Part shown: positions 36,310 through 50,300 of the stretch, in pieces
Layout of the letters: each line of letters begins with the position of its first letter
How positions within the stretch are numbered: the first letter of the stretch is position 1
Assembly: GCA_921293015.1 (NCBI GenBank)
Contig: OV121097.1
Coordinates: 26,385,429-26,449,428 of the forward strand
DNA from: Phorcus lineatus
Taxonomy: Eukaryota; Mollusca; Gastropoda; Trochida; Trochidae
Reading direction: 5' to 3'
DNA: 64,000 nucleotides
Notes under the pieces: generated by a model
Database searches by the model: none
What the model was told of the DNA's origin: nothing
What the model saw: the letters and a program-made list of their open reading frames with translations, nothing else
Made by a program: the position numbers and the translations under genes

Positions 36310-38307
36310 ATGTTCTTGAGGATTCAAATAATTTATTTATTTTGTGCGTCATACGTGGCGTCCCAAACTGACGTTACGCGTCAAGATGGCGCATATGGAG
36401 CTAACGTCGTTGAAGGGGTTATAAGCGTTTTACGTGACGCTTGTATCTTCCCCGACAACAAACTCTTTCTGCGACGCCTGGCGTACGTGGAATCGCAAGA
36501 TGGCGTGAACCCCAAGACATTTCGGAAAGGGTACTATGGAGGTATTTGGCAGGTGAGTTTTGATAGCATCAATACTAAAGACGCAGCCCTAGGTTATATA
36601 GTATTAAGGCTGAAATATTCCTTCTTAGCAGTCAGTGTTATTATATTTAAGTAATCTAGCTTTTTTCGATATATTTTGTTACTTTACTTTGAAATTGGTA
36701 ATTTTGTAACTATGTTTACAGACTTTGGTTACAGAAAAAAAACCAAATATATTCTTATGTGGTTCCATGGTTGGAGTAAGACTAATGATTAGAATGTATT
36801 ATCTTATCATAATTGCATTTGACAATTCAGATATCACCAAAGAAATATTTGCTGGGAGATTTTTAAACTATATCTTTTGTTATCGTAGTATTATAAATAT
36901 CAAGGATGTCGTTGCACTGTTATCAGTATCATTTTTGTATAATTTCGGAGATTACTTTATAAAATCCCCCCCACCCTCCTCACTCACACAACCATCTGTA
37001 ACCCCAATTTCTTAACCCCAAGATTCTGAATCTGCCACCGATTACTGCGAGGTTTGAAATGTTAATTTAGGGGTGAAAAATGCACGACTGCGAGGTTTGA
37101 AATGTTAATTTAGGGGTGAAAAATGCACGACATACAACACCAAAAAAACCAGAAGGGATTTATCTCCTAAATATCACGAGCTATACAAGCTACACGCACA
37201 AGTACATGCTTCACGTAATGCACGAACTGCACGAGCTCCAATGGATTACAAACTGCACGAGCTATATTTCTACACAAGCGACTCTAGCGACACGTGCTAC
37301 ACGAGCTTCACCAAGCTAGTGTGGCTTTTTTTCTTATTCTTCAAATATAATAAGAAACTGGTATAATCATGGTATACATTTCATCAGAGTTGAAAAGTAT
37401 TTTCTTAGTTTTGAAAATTTATTCATCAATAGTTTTAAGAGATATAATTCTTAAGAGCTGGAGACAGCAGTTGGGAAACAAAAATATTTGTAGGCAGTTC
37501 GGATAAAAAAACAACTCAAAATCATAGAAACTTAATTCTTTTAAGTTTTCCTGATCAAGAATCAACTCATCAGAAGACAGTTAACCGTTTTCCTCGAAAT
37601 TCCTACGGGAAATTAACTTTATTGTCCAAAACGGCCTGGACTGTTAGCAGTTGTTTTGATCTTCGGACAGCAGCTAAGCCCCACCTCTTTATCGGTTGTC
37701 TCCAATTTGCATGTTCAAATTGTGTGTCTCACAAGAAGTGACTTACCTCCCCTTAATATGATAGGGACCTGTTATTTATAAGTGATTGATTGTTTTAACA
37801 TTACACAGTTGTAACGCGAAGCATTCGTAAAATAACCACTTTTGACAAATATTCAAGCAATTTTTAATGCAAACGAAAAACGCTATTCTTTCTTTTTCAA
37901 ACTGGGTTCGTATGCTAATAACTCAAACACGTGTCAATTTCTAGTATCAATCTTTCATATGGAAACGTGCCCATGACCTATTACAGTAGTGTTAATGTAA
38001 CGTAGCTATAAATATACGAATTATATACTATACTAAAACTTTACTAACTGTGCATTTTCCGTTGCTTTCTGCAAAAATCTGGACAAATTAAAGGTCTACT
38101 TGTTTGTGTAAATTATGAGTAATTTGAGCTTATGTTTTGTACCATTTCATGCATATTCATAGATATATATAAGAAAAGACCGATACACTGGTCGAAATGA
38201 ATTCATCGTATTGTATTTAAAGAAGATTGATCCAGTCAGAACCATCCGATGTTTACTCTTTCTTATATATAACTTTCCTTCACGTGAGAAACCTATTCTC
38301 CTTTTTT

Positions 38308-38360
<53 letters not shown>

Positions 38361-41300
38361 TATAACATACTTCACATAGTCGTTTGCAGAATCATTAAAA
38401 TCATTAAAATGATTCTGCAAACGACTATGTGAAGTATGTTATATTTAATCTATATGTGACCTTGCGTTTGAACCAATTCAACTTTTCATATATATATATA
38501 TATAGGGAGTTACGTCCCTTCATGGTGACAACACGGTTCGTTTCGAGGAGAAAAACTTTCCTCAGTATTTGAAAAGTACTATTGTTTTACAAACTTCTAT
38601 TGTTCGCGAAATCTTCACTAACAACAAGTGAACACTTTTGACGTCAATGATGGTGTCGATTGATGTTTATAGAGCGAGAATCGGTTCATTTACCCACCCG
38701 AGAGGCACACGACAAGTGACGTTACATAAAGAGCGTGAGTACTCGCCATATGTTTCTGGGACTGATGTACAATATAGATTGCTTATTTGTGCATTCATCT
38801 TCTCTATCCACCTCTCCGCTTCCTTTGCCTTGATCCACGCTGTCGAAAATCTCAATTTTGATCATTATTTGCCAAAAGAAAATGTTTTCGCTTGTGCACC
38901 CTGTGACGTCACCACGTTTGAAACTGACCCAGTTTTGTATATGTACCAGTCCCACATTGCACGGGACATGTGCTTTCTCGGAGGGAACATGCAACCAGCG
39001 TCTGTAGTTAGACAAATCTTACTGTGTGCTAACGATGTTGAGTTAAACCCAGGCCCTCCTACTCTTCAGGAAGTTCACGATTCAATTATGGCGAAACTAG
39101 AAGACAACAAGTGTGAATTAAGCAAACAGATAACGTCATTGAAGGAAGAAGTGAAATCGATCTCCTCTAGATGCGATAAACTCGATAAGACTGTAAACAC
39201 CATTAAATCTGACATAGAAAACTTACAACAAACTAGTGAGACAATTTATGCAGATTTCGACGCCATTTCGGAAAAGGTTGATACGATTGACGATCGTATG
39301 ACTAGAATAGATGATGAGTTGGACAAACTTGAGGCATTCAGTCGACGCGACAACATAATTCTACATGGTATCCCGGAAGCTGAGGGTGAAAAGTCGATAG
39401 CATGCAAGGAAACCGTGTTGTCTACTTTTGATAAGTACTTGACCTTTAAGACTTGGCAATCAGCTGACGTCATCCGAGCACACCGTCTTGGTGCTAAACG
39501 TCAACAATCCGCTAAACCTCGCCCCGTCATTGTAAAACTCGCAGTGTCAGATGATAAGGTCCGAGCTCTTAAATCGAGACCAGTCCTTAAAGAAAATGGA
39601 CTCGGAATATCAAGTGACTTAACGGCACGACAGAGAAGACAGCTTCAATCTCTTAAAGAAACCGGAAAATTCGGGTATTTCAAAGACGGCAAGCTCTTTA
39701 CGGTTGATCGTGAAGATTCCGAAATATCAACAAGATCTACTCAGATGCAAACCCGTCAACGTAGACGTCAACCGGTGACTGACTCCTCGGGCAGCCGAAG
39801 CAAGACGCCGTCTCGTTCTACACGGCCGTAGGGCGTAGGTCAAGGCCCGGATGATATCTCACAAGGTTCGATTGACAATGACACCGCCAACACTGTTACA
39901 AACAATTCTACTCTCCCGCTTTTGTGTTGGAACGTTAACGGTTTGAGGGACAAAGTTAACGATTGTGAATTTTTAACATATCTACGGAAATTTAAGATCG
40001 TGTGTCTTGTTGAGACATTTGTTATTGACATGTCAAATATTAATTGGCTCGATGGTTATGATATCTATTATAGCCCAGCAGTACAACTATCCGGTTTTGG
40101 TAGACTTTCCGGGGGTGTGTGTGTTTGTATTCACCATTCTATAAGCAAAATGTGCACTTTACTAGCGACATCGATTGATAACTTTATATTCATTAAACTA
40201 CCTAAGAGATCGTTTGGAATTAAAAAAGATATAAACTTGATTTGTACTTATATTCCACCATTGGGTTCTCCGTATTATCACGACAGAGAGCATAAATGTA
40301 ACATTGAACAAATCGATCAGTTTCTTATAGATAACCTTCCAGAAATAAGTGATTCATTCACAATGCTTTGTGGGGATATGAATGCACGCACTGGCGAGCT
40401 AGATAATCAGCACATTAGTTTTGATGATGATATGGAAAATGATTACCTTAGATATAGTGAAGAAGGGGATATCCTACTTGATGACCGTAAATCTCACGAC
40501 AAGATTGTAAATCGTTTTGGTCGTGCCTTATTAGACATGTGTCACGCACTACAACTATTCATCGTCAACGGTAGAGTTTTTGGTGACATGCTTGGTGAAT
40601 ATACATTTTGCAGCCATCAGGGTTCAAGCGTGAATGACTATGTAATCTGCTCACCGGGGCTATTCCAGTTTATTGAGATGTTTAACGTTGGGGATAGAAT
40701 TGACTCAGACCATTTTCCACTAGAGTTGAATTGTAAATTCCCATTTTTAGACATTGAAAATGAACAACATGGTGATTGTTGCTGGAAAGACAAAATTGTT
40801 TGGAATGACATTCTGGCTAAATGTTTTATAAATACTTTATCTGACAAAATATCATCTTGTAGTCAACGGTTACTTTCTTTGATTGATATTGATCTAGATG
40901 GTGCAATCGATCAATTTGTAAGTATGATTTTAACTTCTTCTGAATGCATGAAGAAACCGTTTCTTACTATGAAAAATAACATTTCGAGAAAACCTCAACT
41001 GAATGCAGAATGTAAGTCAGTAAGGCGTAATGCTCGTAAGGCTCTCAGGGCGTTTCGGTGTATACGCCCAGAGTATAATAAAACACACTATTGCAAATTG
41101 AGAAATAAGTATAAGAATTGCTGCCGAAAATTTAAATCCGATCTACGCAAGCAAAAGCAAACTAGACTTAATGGTTCGATTACAAATCCCGGTAAATTTT
41201 GGAAAGAAGTACGGTCCTTACAAAATAGACGGTCTAACCAAAACCCCATTCCAAAAACCGAGTGGCTAATTCATTTTAAGAAAATCTTCTCCAACGAATG

Positions 41301-44300
41301 TGTTTTTGACAGCGACCATGATAACGATATGTTAGATGACATGTATAGTTCACCATCAGAATTTTACACAGATATGGATAAGTTGATTCTAGAATCAACA
41401 ATATCAGAAAAGGAAATATCAGATGCTATATCACATCTTAAAAACGGAAAAGCCGCGGGTCCCGATGATATCGTTATAGAAATGATAAAATGTTCAGTAT
41501 CTATTACCATGCCATTCTTGGTCAAATGTTTCAACCGGGTTTTTGATAATGGCTTGTTTCCAAAAAATTGGTCTACTTCAATAATTGTCCCTTTACATAA
41601 GAAGGGTAAGCTTGATGATCCGGACAACTATAGAGGCATTTCACTAATGAGTACTCTGGGCAAAATATTTACAACCATATTAAATAATAGAATAACTAGT
41701 TGGGTAAATATGCGAGATTTAATACCAGAAACTCAGGCCGGTTTTCGAAAAGGATATTCAACTTCAGACCACATCTTTACATTATTTGCAATAATTCAGA
41801 AATGTCTTTCACGACGAAAACACAAATTGTTCGTAGCATTTGTCGATTTTAGAAAAGCTTTCGATTCTGTTGATCGTTCTAAGTTATGGTATTGTTTACT
41901 TAGGGCTGGATTTCGTGGGAAAATGTATTATATCTTAAAGTCTATGTATGCTAACATAAAATCATGTGTTCGGTGTGATGGCAATCTTACAGACTATTTT
42001 GATTGTCCAGTTGGACTAAGACAGGGATGTATTTTAAGCCCGATGTTGTTTTCATTTTTTATCAATGAATTATATTACGAGATTGCTGACAATGGAAAAC
42101 ATGGCATTCAAATGTTCCCGGACTTTATTGAAATATTAATGTTGCTTTTTGCTGATGATGTCATTTTAGTGTCAGACACTGTTATAGGATTACAAAATCA
42201 ACTTAATATTTTAGAACGTTACACAAAAGAATGGAAATTATCTGTTAACTATGACAAAACAAAAATAGTTATTTTCAGAAGGGGCGGGCCATTATCAGCA
42301 AATGAAAAATGGGTATTAAATGGGATACGACTCCAGGTTAGTAGTCAATATAAATATCTTGGCCTTTTGTTTAACTATACGATGAACTTCTCTAAAAGTG
42401 TAAATGATCTAGTTACAAGAGCAAAGAAAGCCCTCTTGAACGTTCTTTCTGTTACATATAAGATCGGAATAACTACCCCTAAAGTATTTTTTAAACTCTT
42501 TGATTCCCAGATACAACCGATATTGTTATATGGATCCGATATTTGGGGATACCAAAGGTATGATTGTCTAGAAAAACTCCATCTTTTAGCATGTAAGAAA
42601 TATTTATCCGTTGGCTTATCTACACCTAATTGCATGATTTACGGCGAATGTGGAAGATATCCCCTGTATATAAATTCCCAAATTAAATGCCTAAAACATT
42701 GGATAAAACTTATCGGTATGCTTGATACTAGAATCCCAAAGCTAGCTTATAACATGCTTTTCCATTTAGATAACATTGGCAAAATTACATGGGCATCCCA
42801 CATCAGAAACCTTCTGTTCTCCCACGGGTTTGGTTTTATTTGGATGAACCAAACAATTGGAAATATTGATCTCTTTTTATATGATTTTAGAAACCAAGCT
42901 ATTAATATGTTTCATCAAGATTGGCATTCTACCCTTAATGATAGCTCACGGTATGATTGTTACAGGACTTTCAAAAGTTTACTTCAACCAGAAAAATATT
43001 TGTCAATTTTATATTCCAAAGACTTAAGAAAATATTTCATCAGATTTAGACTTGGGTTGTTAGACTTAATGATAAATGAAGGGAGAAAAATGTGTATCGA
43101 AAAGAATAGAAGAATTTGTCCTTTATGTAAATCAGCAGTTGAAAATGAAATACATTTTATGCTAGTTTGCCCATCTTATTCCGTGTTCAGAAGAAAGTAC
43201 ATTCCTGAAAAGTTTTTATCAAAATCACCTAATGTTGCCTTTACATCCTTAATGTCCTCTCAAAACGAAAATGTTATTCTCCATTTATCATTATTTATCA
43301 AGCATAGTATAAGATTTAGAGATGAACTGTTAAAAACTTGTAACTAAAACGGGATTTTTCAATTGTCATTTGTTGAATTGTATATTGTTTGTGTCTTCAC
43401 TATTTGTATATGTACTTTTGTATATGGGCCGGAGGCCTTAAATACAATAAACTCTTTGACTTTGACTTGACTATACCATATAAAACTGACTATCAAATTG
43501 ATAACGTTATTATTAACAAGGTTACCATTTATGGCAAGTTTTATCTTTCTTGTGCTATTCTTAAGATGCAAAGACATCGCAGAAGACAACTTTTTAATAC
43601 ACAGTACTGAAGACTAGTTATCCTTCGATACCGATTTGGTAATCATACATAAACTTTAAATGAAATGAAATATTTTGCAAAGACTCCCGGACTTTAGTTG
43701 ATCAACTGACTTACTGTGTATTGTTAAAACTTGATGGTCCCTATCCCATTATATATTTCCTTAAAGAAAATTAGAAAAATATTAATTCTGTCGCTAGTTT
43801 TTGATGCTCTTAATAGGACATATCATGATCGTGTGATACACAATTTTCAAAAATATATTCGCCTAAACGGCTAAAGTTACCCTGACCCTCAATCCAATAT
43901 TGCACGTAAGAGCTTCACGAGCTTCACAAACTACAAAAGATACATTTTTCATACGGTCTATACTAACTTCACTTCTTATTTTCTAACGTCGAGAGCCTTA
44001 AGTCGTTTCGATTCACCAGCTAAACTACCTTCGATTCTATGTCGATGCTACTTATCTAAAAAGTATTTTTGTAGCAGCGAATTTGAGGGGACATTTCTCT
44101 GCACACACATGTGTCAATAAGACATAAGTATTACACAATCGAGTATAATAAAGTTTTTCAATGTAATCTTTTTGTTGCTCTAAAATTGAAAACTTGAGAA
44201 TATGGAAATAAAACAGTGCACATTCGATTAAGAAAAGAAAACGTACATTACAGAAGTTGAGCCATTATCGGATGTTGCGAATGTTGATACCTCGTTTTGG

Positions 44301-47300
44301 TATGGCCGCTAATGGCTGAAATATTACCCAAGACGCGTTAAACAAAAAGTCACTCACTCAGTCGTTTTGGTATGACCAGACATTATTGCTCAGCTTAATA
44401 ACCAACTTCTGTTAATTTGTAAATATTCTCTTGCCAATTTTATATCATTATTTACTTTTTAGAAAGTTAAAATATCGACTTTTTATTATTTAACGTATTG
44501 CCAAAAAACGATACAAAACTTCCGTGTTGGTAACGTGATTTCTATTTTGAGTCTCTTATTCAAAAGAGTAACAAAACCAACAATACCACGTATTAACTTT
44601 TCTGTTAACACTTGTGATTAACAAAAGACACACGATGATGACTTTGTCTCACGCATATATTTGTCGAGATGAAACGGAACATATTATAGACCTACATTTG
44701 CTACTCAAAACAACTAAAAGGATAACATCCTCCAAACCTTCCCATTATTTAAACATAAAAGAATATAATGGGAAAACGGGTCTATCCACCAGAGTGTGAA
44801 GTCCTGACTTGCCATTGTCCATAATCATAAAAAGAACCTCCACATTGATTCTTTTCAGGTTGAGCAAGCTATGTTCGATTCAACGAAGACACAGATCTCT
44901 CCAGAACTCTCAGACAATCTCAGAAACAAGCTCGGCATCGATTGGTCCAATACCACATGGGAAGACCTACGAAAACCGCTGTTTTCCGGACTGGCAGCCT
45001 CAATATACCTTGAGACAAAAGGAGCTCCCGACAACATACCGACAACCACTGTAAACCAGAGCAACTATTGGACAAGCAACTATCGAACAATGGGATACCC
45101 TCAGACCTTTCAACATTTAGCAGGAGAACTTGATGTTGGTGAGTTAAATGATTAGGAAGTGTTCATATTGATACTTGATCATCCTGCTACATCAGCGTAT
45201 TTGTCTTCGCCTATCTCCATCATATATAGAGGATACTAAACGACCTTCCATTTGATACTATTTTTATTAAACGAGTTAATGATTATAAGTATAAAACGAG
45301 CGAAAGCGAGTTTGATACTAAACCATTAACGAGTTTAATAAAAATAGTATTAAATTGAAGGAAGTTTAGTATTCTGTTTATTACTTGACCTCAGTAATCA
45401 AACATGATTGCCGAATGTGTATTGAACGAAGCATTTCCGCGACTAGGCCGCACTTGTGACGTCGGTGCCAAGATTGTGACGTCACAACCACACAATATTA
45501 TGACGTCACACGTGGAGCGGTATTACACTAGTTTAATATCTCCGTATAAATATTACACTGCGGTATCTTACACGGGCGAGTAATAAACCCTGATATCCTT
45601 TCGGCCTAAAACGCTCGTATCGCTAAATATAGTAATCCAATGAAATGACTCTCATTCAGCAAAGCGGCATCACCCGGATGAGAATATAAACAAATGTCAA
45701 TTTAGGCTATAAATAGCCATGATTAACAAGCCGTAAACGATACGAGCGTTTTAGGCCGAAGGATATTAGGGTATATGATGGAACTTGCGGAGACACATAC
45801 GCTGATGTAGCAGGATGATACTTGATAATCTCCTCTACAACAATTGATGATCGGGTTGAGTAGTGAGATGTTTTGACCCACAGAAGATAATACATTTGTC
45901 ATATACTAAAGTTTATTTGGGAAAATTTGAAGAAATAAATCGTTCAGAAAAAAACGGCTTCTGACCCTTTAATATATAGGGGAAACGTAGAGTTAATGAA
46001 ATGCCTTGGGAGGTAATGGTAGAAAACATGAGTGAATGAATGATTTTGTAAATGTATTAGAAAGAGAATGGTTAATAGGATATAACACACTTCGAAGTTT
46101 CATTAGCAATGTTAGGGAAAGGTACTCAAAAAGGTATTTTCCAATAAAGTGTATTTACATTTTATACCAAAAATCATAAATTTATACTAATAGCTGACGA
46201 AAATGTCAATGCTATGAAATATTGATTGAAGCACTTACATAATATATTTTGATTGGCCATATGAGCTTCCATAAAGGGAGATACAACATCAGGTTACCAA
46301 AATTCCTCCGTTGCTGAACGATCGAGGTAAAATGGTATTTTTCGTATAATAATACTTTTCATTCTTTATTAAGGTCACCAAGTTCTGTAGTTAAGGCTTA
46401 AAGTTTAACTTTAATATGCGGAGACGGGAGAATTGTTTAAGAGGAAAGACAAACGAATAGCATCAAATCAAATTTTATCAAATTGTATTGGCATTTCATG
46501 AAACGTGATTTGAGTGTATGATAATAATGGACAAATTACCTTTTCCCTCCAAGGCTGCAAAACGGACGAAAAAATGGACCTTCTGTTCCTCGTTGACACA
46601 TCAGGACCAGTCTTCACGACTCCTCATATTAAAGAGTTCATGAAGAATTACATCAACTCCGTCAACATCGGACCAAACGGTGTCCAGATAGCTGTGGAAA
46701 GCTATGGTACCATTCCTCAGGTCAACATTCCCTTGACAGCCTACTCGGACAAAATTGGACTCCTTGCTGCCATCGATGCTATGACCTTCACCAAGGGAGG
46801 AGCAGACGTCACAAAGGCTCTGGCTAAAGCATCTCAAGACGTCTTCGATCCTTCTAAAGGTTCTAGAAATGACGTTGCCAAGGTTCTTATTTTAATCTCC
46901 AGCGCAAGGATGAACGTTACTATGGCGTCAATTATCGAGTCCATAAAGCTGAAGAATAAAGGGGTTTCAATCTATACGGTAGGAACAGGCCTGAGCAATC
47001 CAAAGCTTCAACCGCTCGCCAGTGCTCCGGTGTGTATCCATTCTTACACCTTACGAAACTACCTTGAGCTAGTGAACTTGCATCCGTTTGTGGCTCAAAC
47101 ATCTTGTAGAGGTGAGTCTCTTTGTTCTCCAGAGTTTATGCTAATGATAAACATTCCTACTACAGATAGCGCCACATGGCATTTCAAGAACTGCTTACAG
47201 CAAAGATGTGTGCATTGCGGTTAAGAGTTTGAGCATCTCACCGGTACGATTTCGACAAAAAGAAAGTTGTTAGTGGTGATGTATAATAACTAAAGACACA

Positions 47301-50300
47301 ATAATAATAAGAATAATCAACAAGATGCGAGGAATTACTGTTTATCTGTCCGAAGTGGATCACTGTGATAAATTCCGAGCTTTAGCGAGGAATTTATCAC
47401 AATAATTCACGAGTGACAGATAAAGCGTAATTCCTAGCGGCAAGTTGGTTATATAATTATATTATTTGTCTTACCCAAGTGAAATCTAAGAATATATACA
47501 GTCCTTTTAGAAAATACTTTCATAAAGGCAATTTGCTTGTGAACTCGGTCATTGTATTCATGTTCGACGAACAACGGTTTTGTCATTGTTTTCATTTGCG
47601 CAGTTTAATGTAGTTCCAGCCATTCATAACATGTTTATGGATCTAATAGTAAAAAGAATTAACTATTGACTTTTCCAAAGAATTCACATATATGTAATTT
47701 ACAAATCTATGAAACAGTCTATTTTGAAACGACATGAAATTGAAATCACATTAGCATCGGCTTTAAACGTTGTATTATTGCGTCATATGTAATGGATCAA
47801 AACCGTGTCAGAGGCTTTGTTTGTGAAGTATGCCCGCGGAGGAGGGAAAGGGGAAGGGCCGATAGGCCCGCCCCCCTTTCCCGACGCCAAGGGCATACTT
47901 CACAAACAAAGCCGAGGACCAGGTTTTGATCTTACTTATGAACCGATTAAAGATATAATAAAGACATAATTTTGATATTGGGTACTTTTATGGTTTCAAT
48001 GTATTTACTTCTGGGAGTTCAACTGCTATGAAGAGAGCACAACCGCGCCCTGCACGTGCTTTGCGCTCGCAACTCACGCCGTGCACGTGAGCTGCATGCG
48101 CTATCTGCCTCGTGAAGTTCACATGATTGTCACTGTGAAAAATACATAATTGTTCTCGTGGGCCTTTATGGCCGAGTTGTCAAAGGCGCCAGTTTAGTAA
48201 GCGAATGGTGCATGGTTGGACACCAGGCATGCAAACCTTATATTTGTGATTTGTCAAAAATGTGCTATTTTGTGATGGTATTTATTCGAAGAAGGACTTT
48301 GAATCAAAGTATTTCAAAACGTGTATAATTCCCAATCAAAATAAATTTCAGATAAATTCTAGAGAAAGCCCTGGGCATTCTTGGAGCACGCCCGGCAAAC
48401 TGACAAAAGAGGTTTACCCGGTAAAAGTAGAACCTAATAGAACAATAGAGTGACGTCACTAGAGGTTTATAATTCATATTTTAGACCTTATCTTTACAAG
48501 ACACCCTCTTAGATGTTAACGTCACCTTTGCCAAACTTTCTCGATTGTACCATTTATCAAGAACTTCATCCTGTTGGTGGCAACACAAAAAATTGAAAAT
48601 AATTACTACATAAAATATATGAAATATTTATAGATAATAATTTCGCCTCCATTGGCATAGGGGATGGACAATAGACTCAATAGTATCGTTATTTCATTTA
48701 CACTTTAATTTATGAAAAGTATCAGTTTTAGGCGTATCAATTAATTATAATGACAAAATCAATGTATAAAGTTGTGACTTAAATCGAAAACCGGAATCGT
48801 CTCGCTGTGGGAGTGCGTAAATCGTTTAGTCGCAATTTTGTAAAGTTATCGGACGCAAATAAAATGATATATTGGGAGTCGATAGATCCGATTATAAGAA
48901 TACATGAAAGGGCGTATCTGTTTAAGGCTTCTGTACTTATATAAGTCTATAAATCATTTTTATTGAAAAACCTTATTTTTGAACGTTTAAAGAACATATG
49001 TTAGATGTTTTCATTCTTGATAAAATTTATCAAATTAATATGAAAATGTAATGAAAATCACGGAGGATATCTTTAATAGGCGTATAATAAATACATTTTG
49101 GTCTTTTTACTACGCAATTGAATGTTGTTAATGTGTTACTACATGCCATGGATAATTTTGTTAGGTTAATTTCAACGATTATCCAGTGCTACATAATTTG
49201 AAGCGTTCAGTAATATTTTATCACCGCTTCAACCAATAATCTTAACGACCGACAATGTCCGTCATTCCCTTCATATAAGAGGTCTTTTATTTTAGAATAC
49301 CCTTTTTTACTATTTCATTTTAAAACCTGTCTGTCGAGTATTTCAATTTTATCTGAACATACATTTGGTTTGAATTTATGATTTGAGAAAATTATAGCTT
49401 AATTTCTTTTGAACAATTGCCAAAGCGGCCGTTAAACCTTTCGATCAATCACGTTTCACCTATAACCTTGTAAATTTACACGTCTCTCTTTAGCGTAAAC
49501 CCTCTTAGAATCAATAATTAATCATCATCTATTTAATATCATTTAAATACGAAACCATCCTGTCTCAGGGTAAGACGTATAGCTGACGCTCCACTAAGGA
49601 GATTGGAGCGTCAACTATACGTCTTACCCTGAGACAGGATGATACGAAACATGAATACAATATTTTTTTTCTGAGATGGAAAATTATGTTTGTCTTATCA
49701 CCTTGAAAGTGTAATAAGTGTAACGAATATATCTATTTCAGTGGCTGTTGGCCTGCAGGTGGGTGACTACACGTATCCGTGCGGCTCCGACGTTCTTGTG
49801 CGTATACAGAGCAGTTCGTTAGGAACAACAGTGAAGGTGAGGAGATACAGTGACGAATGCACAGGGGCGGGTACAGGGTTTTTCTTTGGATGGGGTGCGC
49901 TCCATTGGTATCAAAAGGGAAAAAAAAGAAAAATGAAAAGATTAAAGGTTTGAGGGTCGACTGATGTAATGGATGTAGTGCAAATTAGGATTAATATTGG
50001 TGCTAGACTTGTAATTGAAGGGCTATTGTGGGTCGAGAATCCTGGCGAGGACTGACAGGTATAGATATGATATGATCCTAGGACTAATTCCTCAATGGCT
50101 GCAAAAATACGAAGACTGATTTGAAGAGGATTGTTTGGGACAAGGACTGATATGGTCGGACTACTGAGGGGTTAAAGTCATAGTCTCATTCTTGTAAGGC
50201 AACTAAACTGAACTAATTATTCTTCACGAACAAAATCTGATCACTAACACAACTATTTCCTGTCGCGTTTGCAAAGATTTTCATTTTCATGCCCGTTTTA

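Larger units (their letters stand above)
38506..43471 (+). mobile_element. full-length APE-type LINE inserted in intron 1 of the VWA gene
   Basis: It begins after an AT microsatellite with GGGAGTTACGTCCC and a 5'UTR of about 140 bp. It carries ORF1 (38647-39831) and ORF2 (to 43347), and ends with a GGCCGGAGGCC hairpin, AATAAA and a short CTTTGACTTTGACTTGAC repeat. Both reading frames are uninterrupted, apart from one UAG between them, so it looks young and possibly active. It lies in the same orientation as the host gene. Clade: CR1/Jockey group in a broad sense; finer placement needs a tree. No clear target duplication, given the AT-rich flanks. Confidence 0.88.

Noticed and set aside
38147..38432. 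73-aa frames with long YI repeats on both strands
   Set aside because: They read through the AT microsatellite and palindrome of the Penelope remnant.
39034..39057. 2A motif as evidence of an integrated RNA virus
   Set aside because: The frame continues into a LINE ORF1 coiled coil and is followed by a LINE endonuclease/reverse transcriptase; no viral genes nearby.
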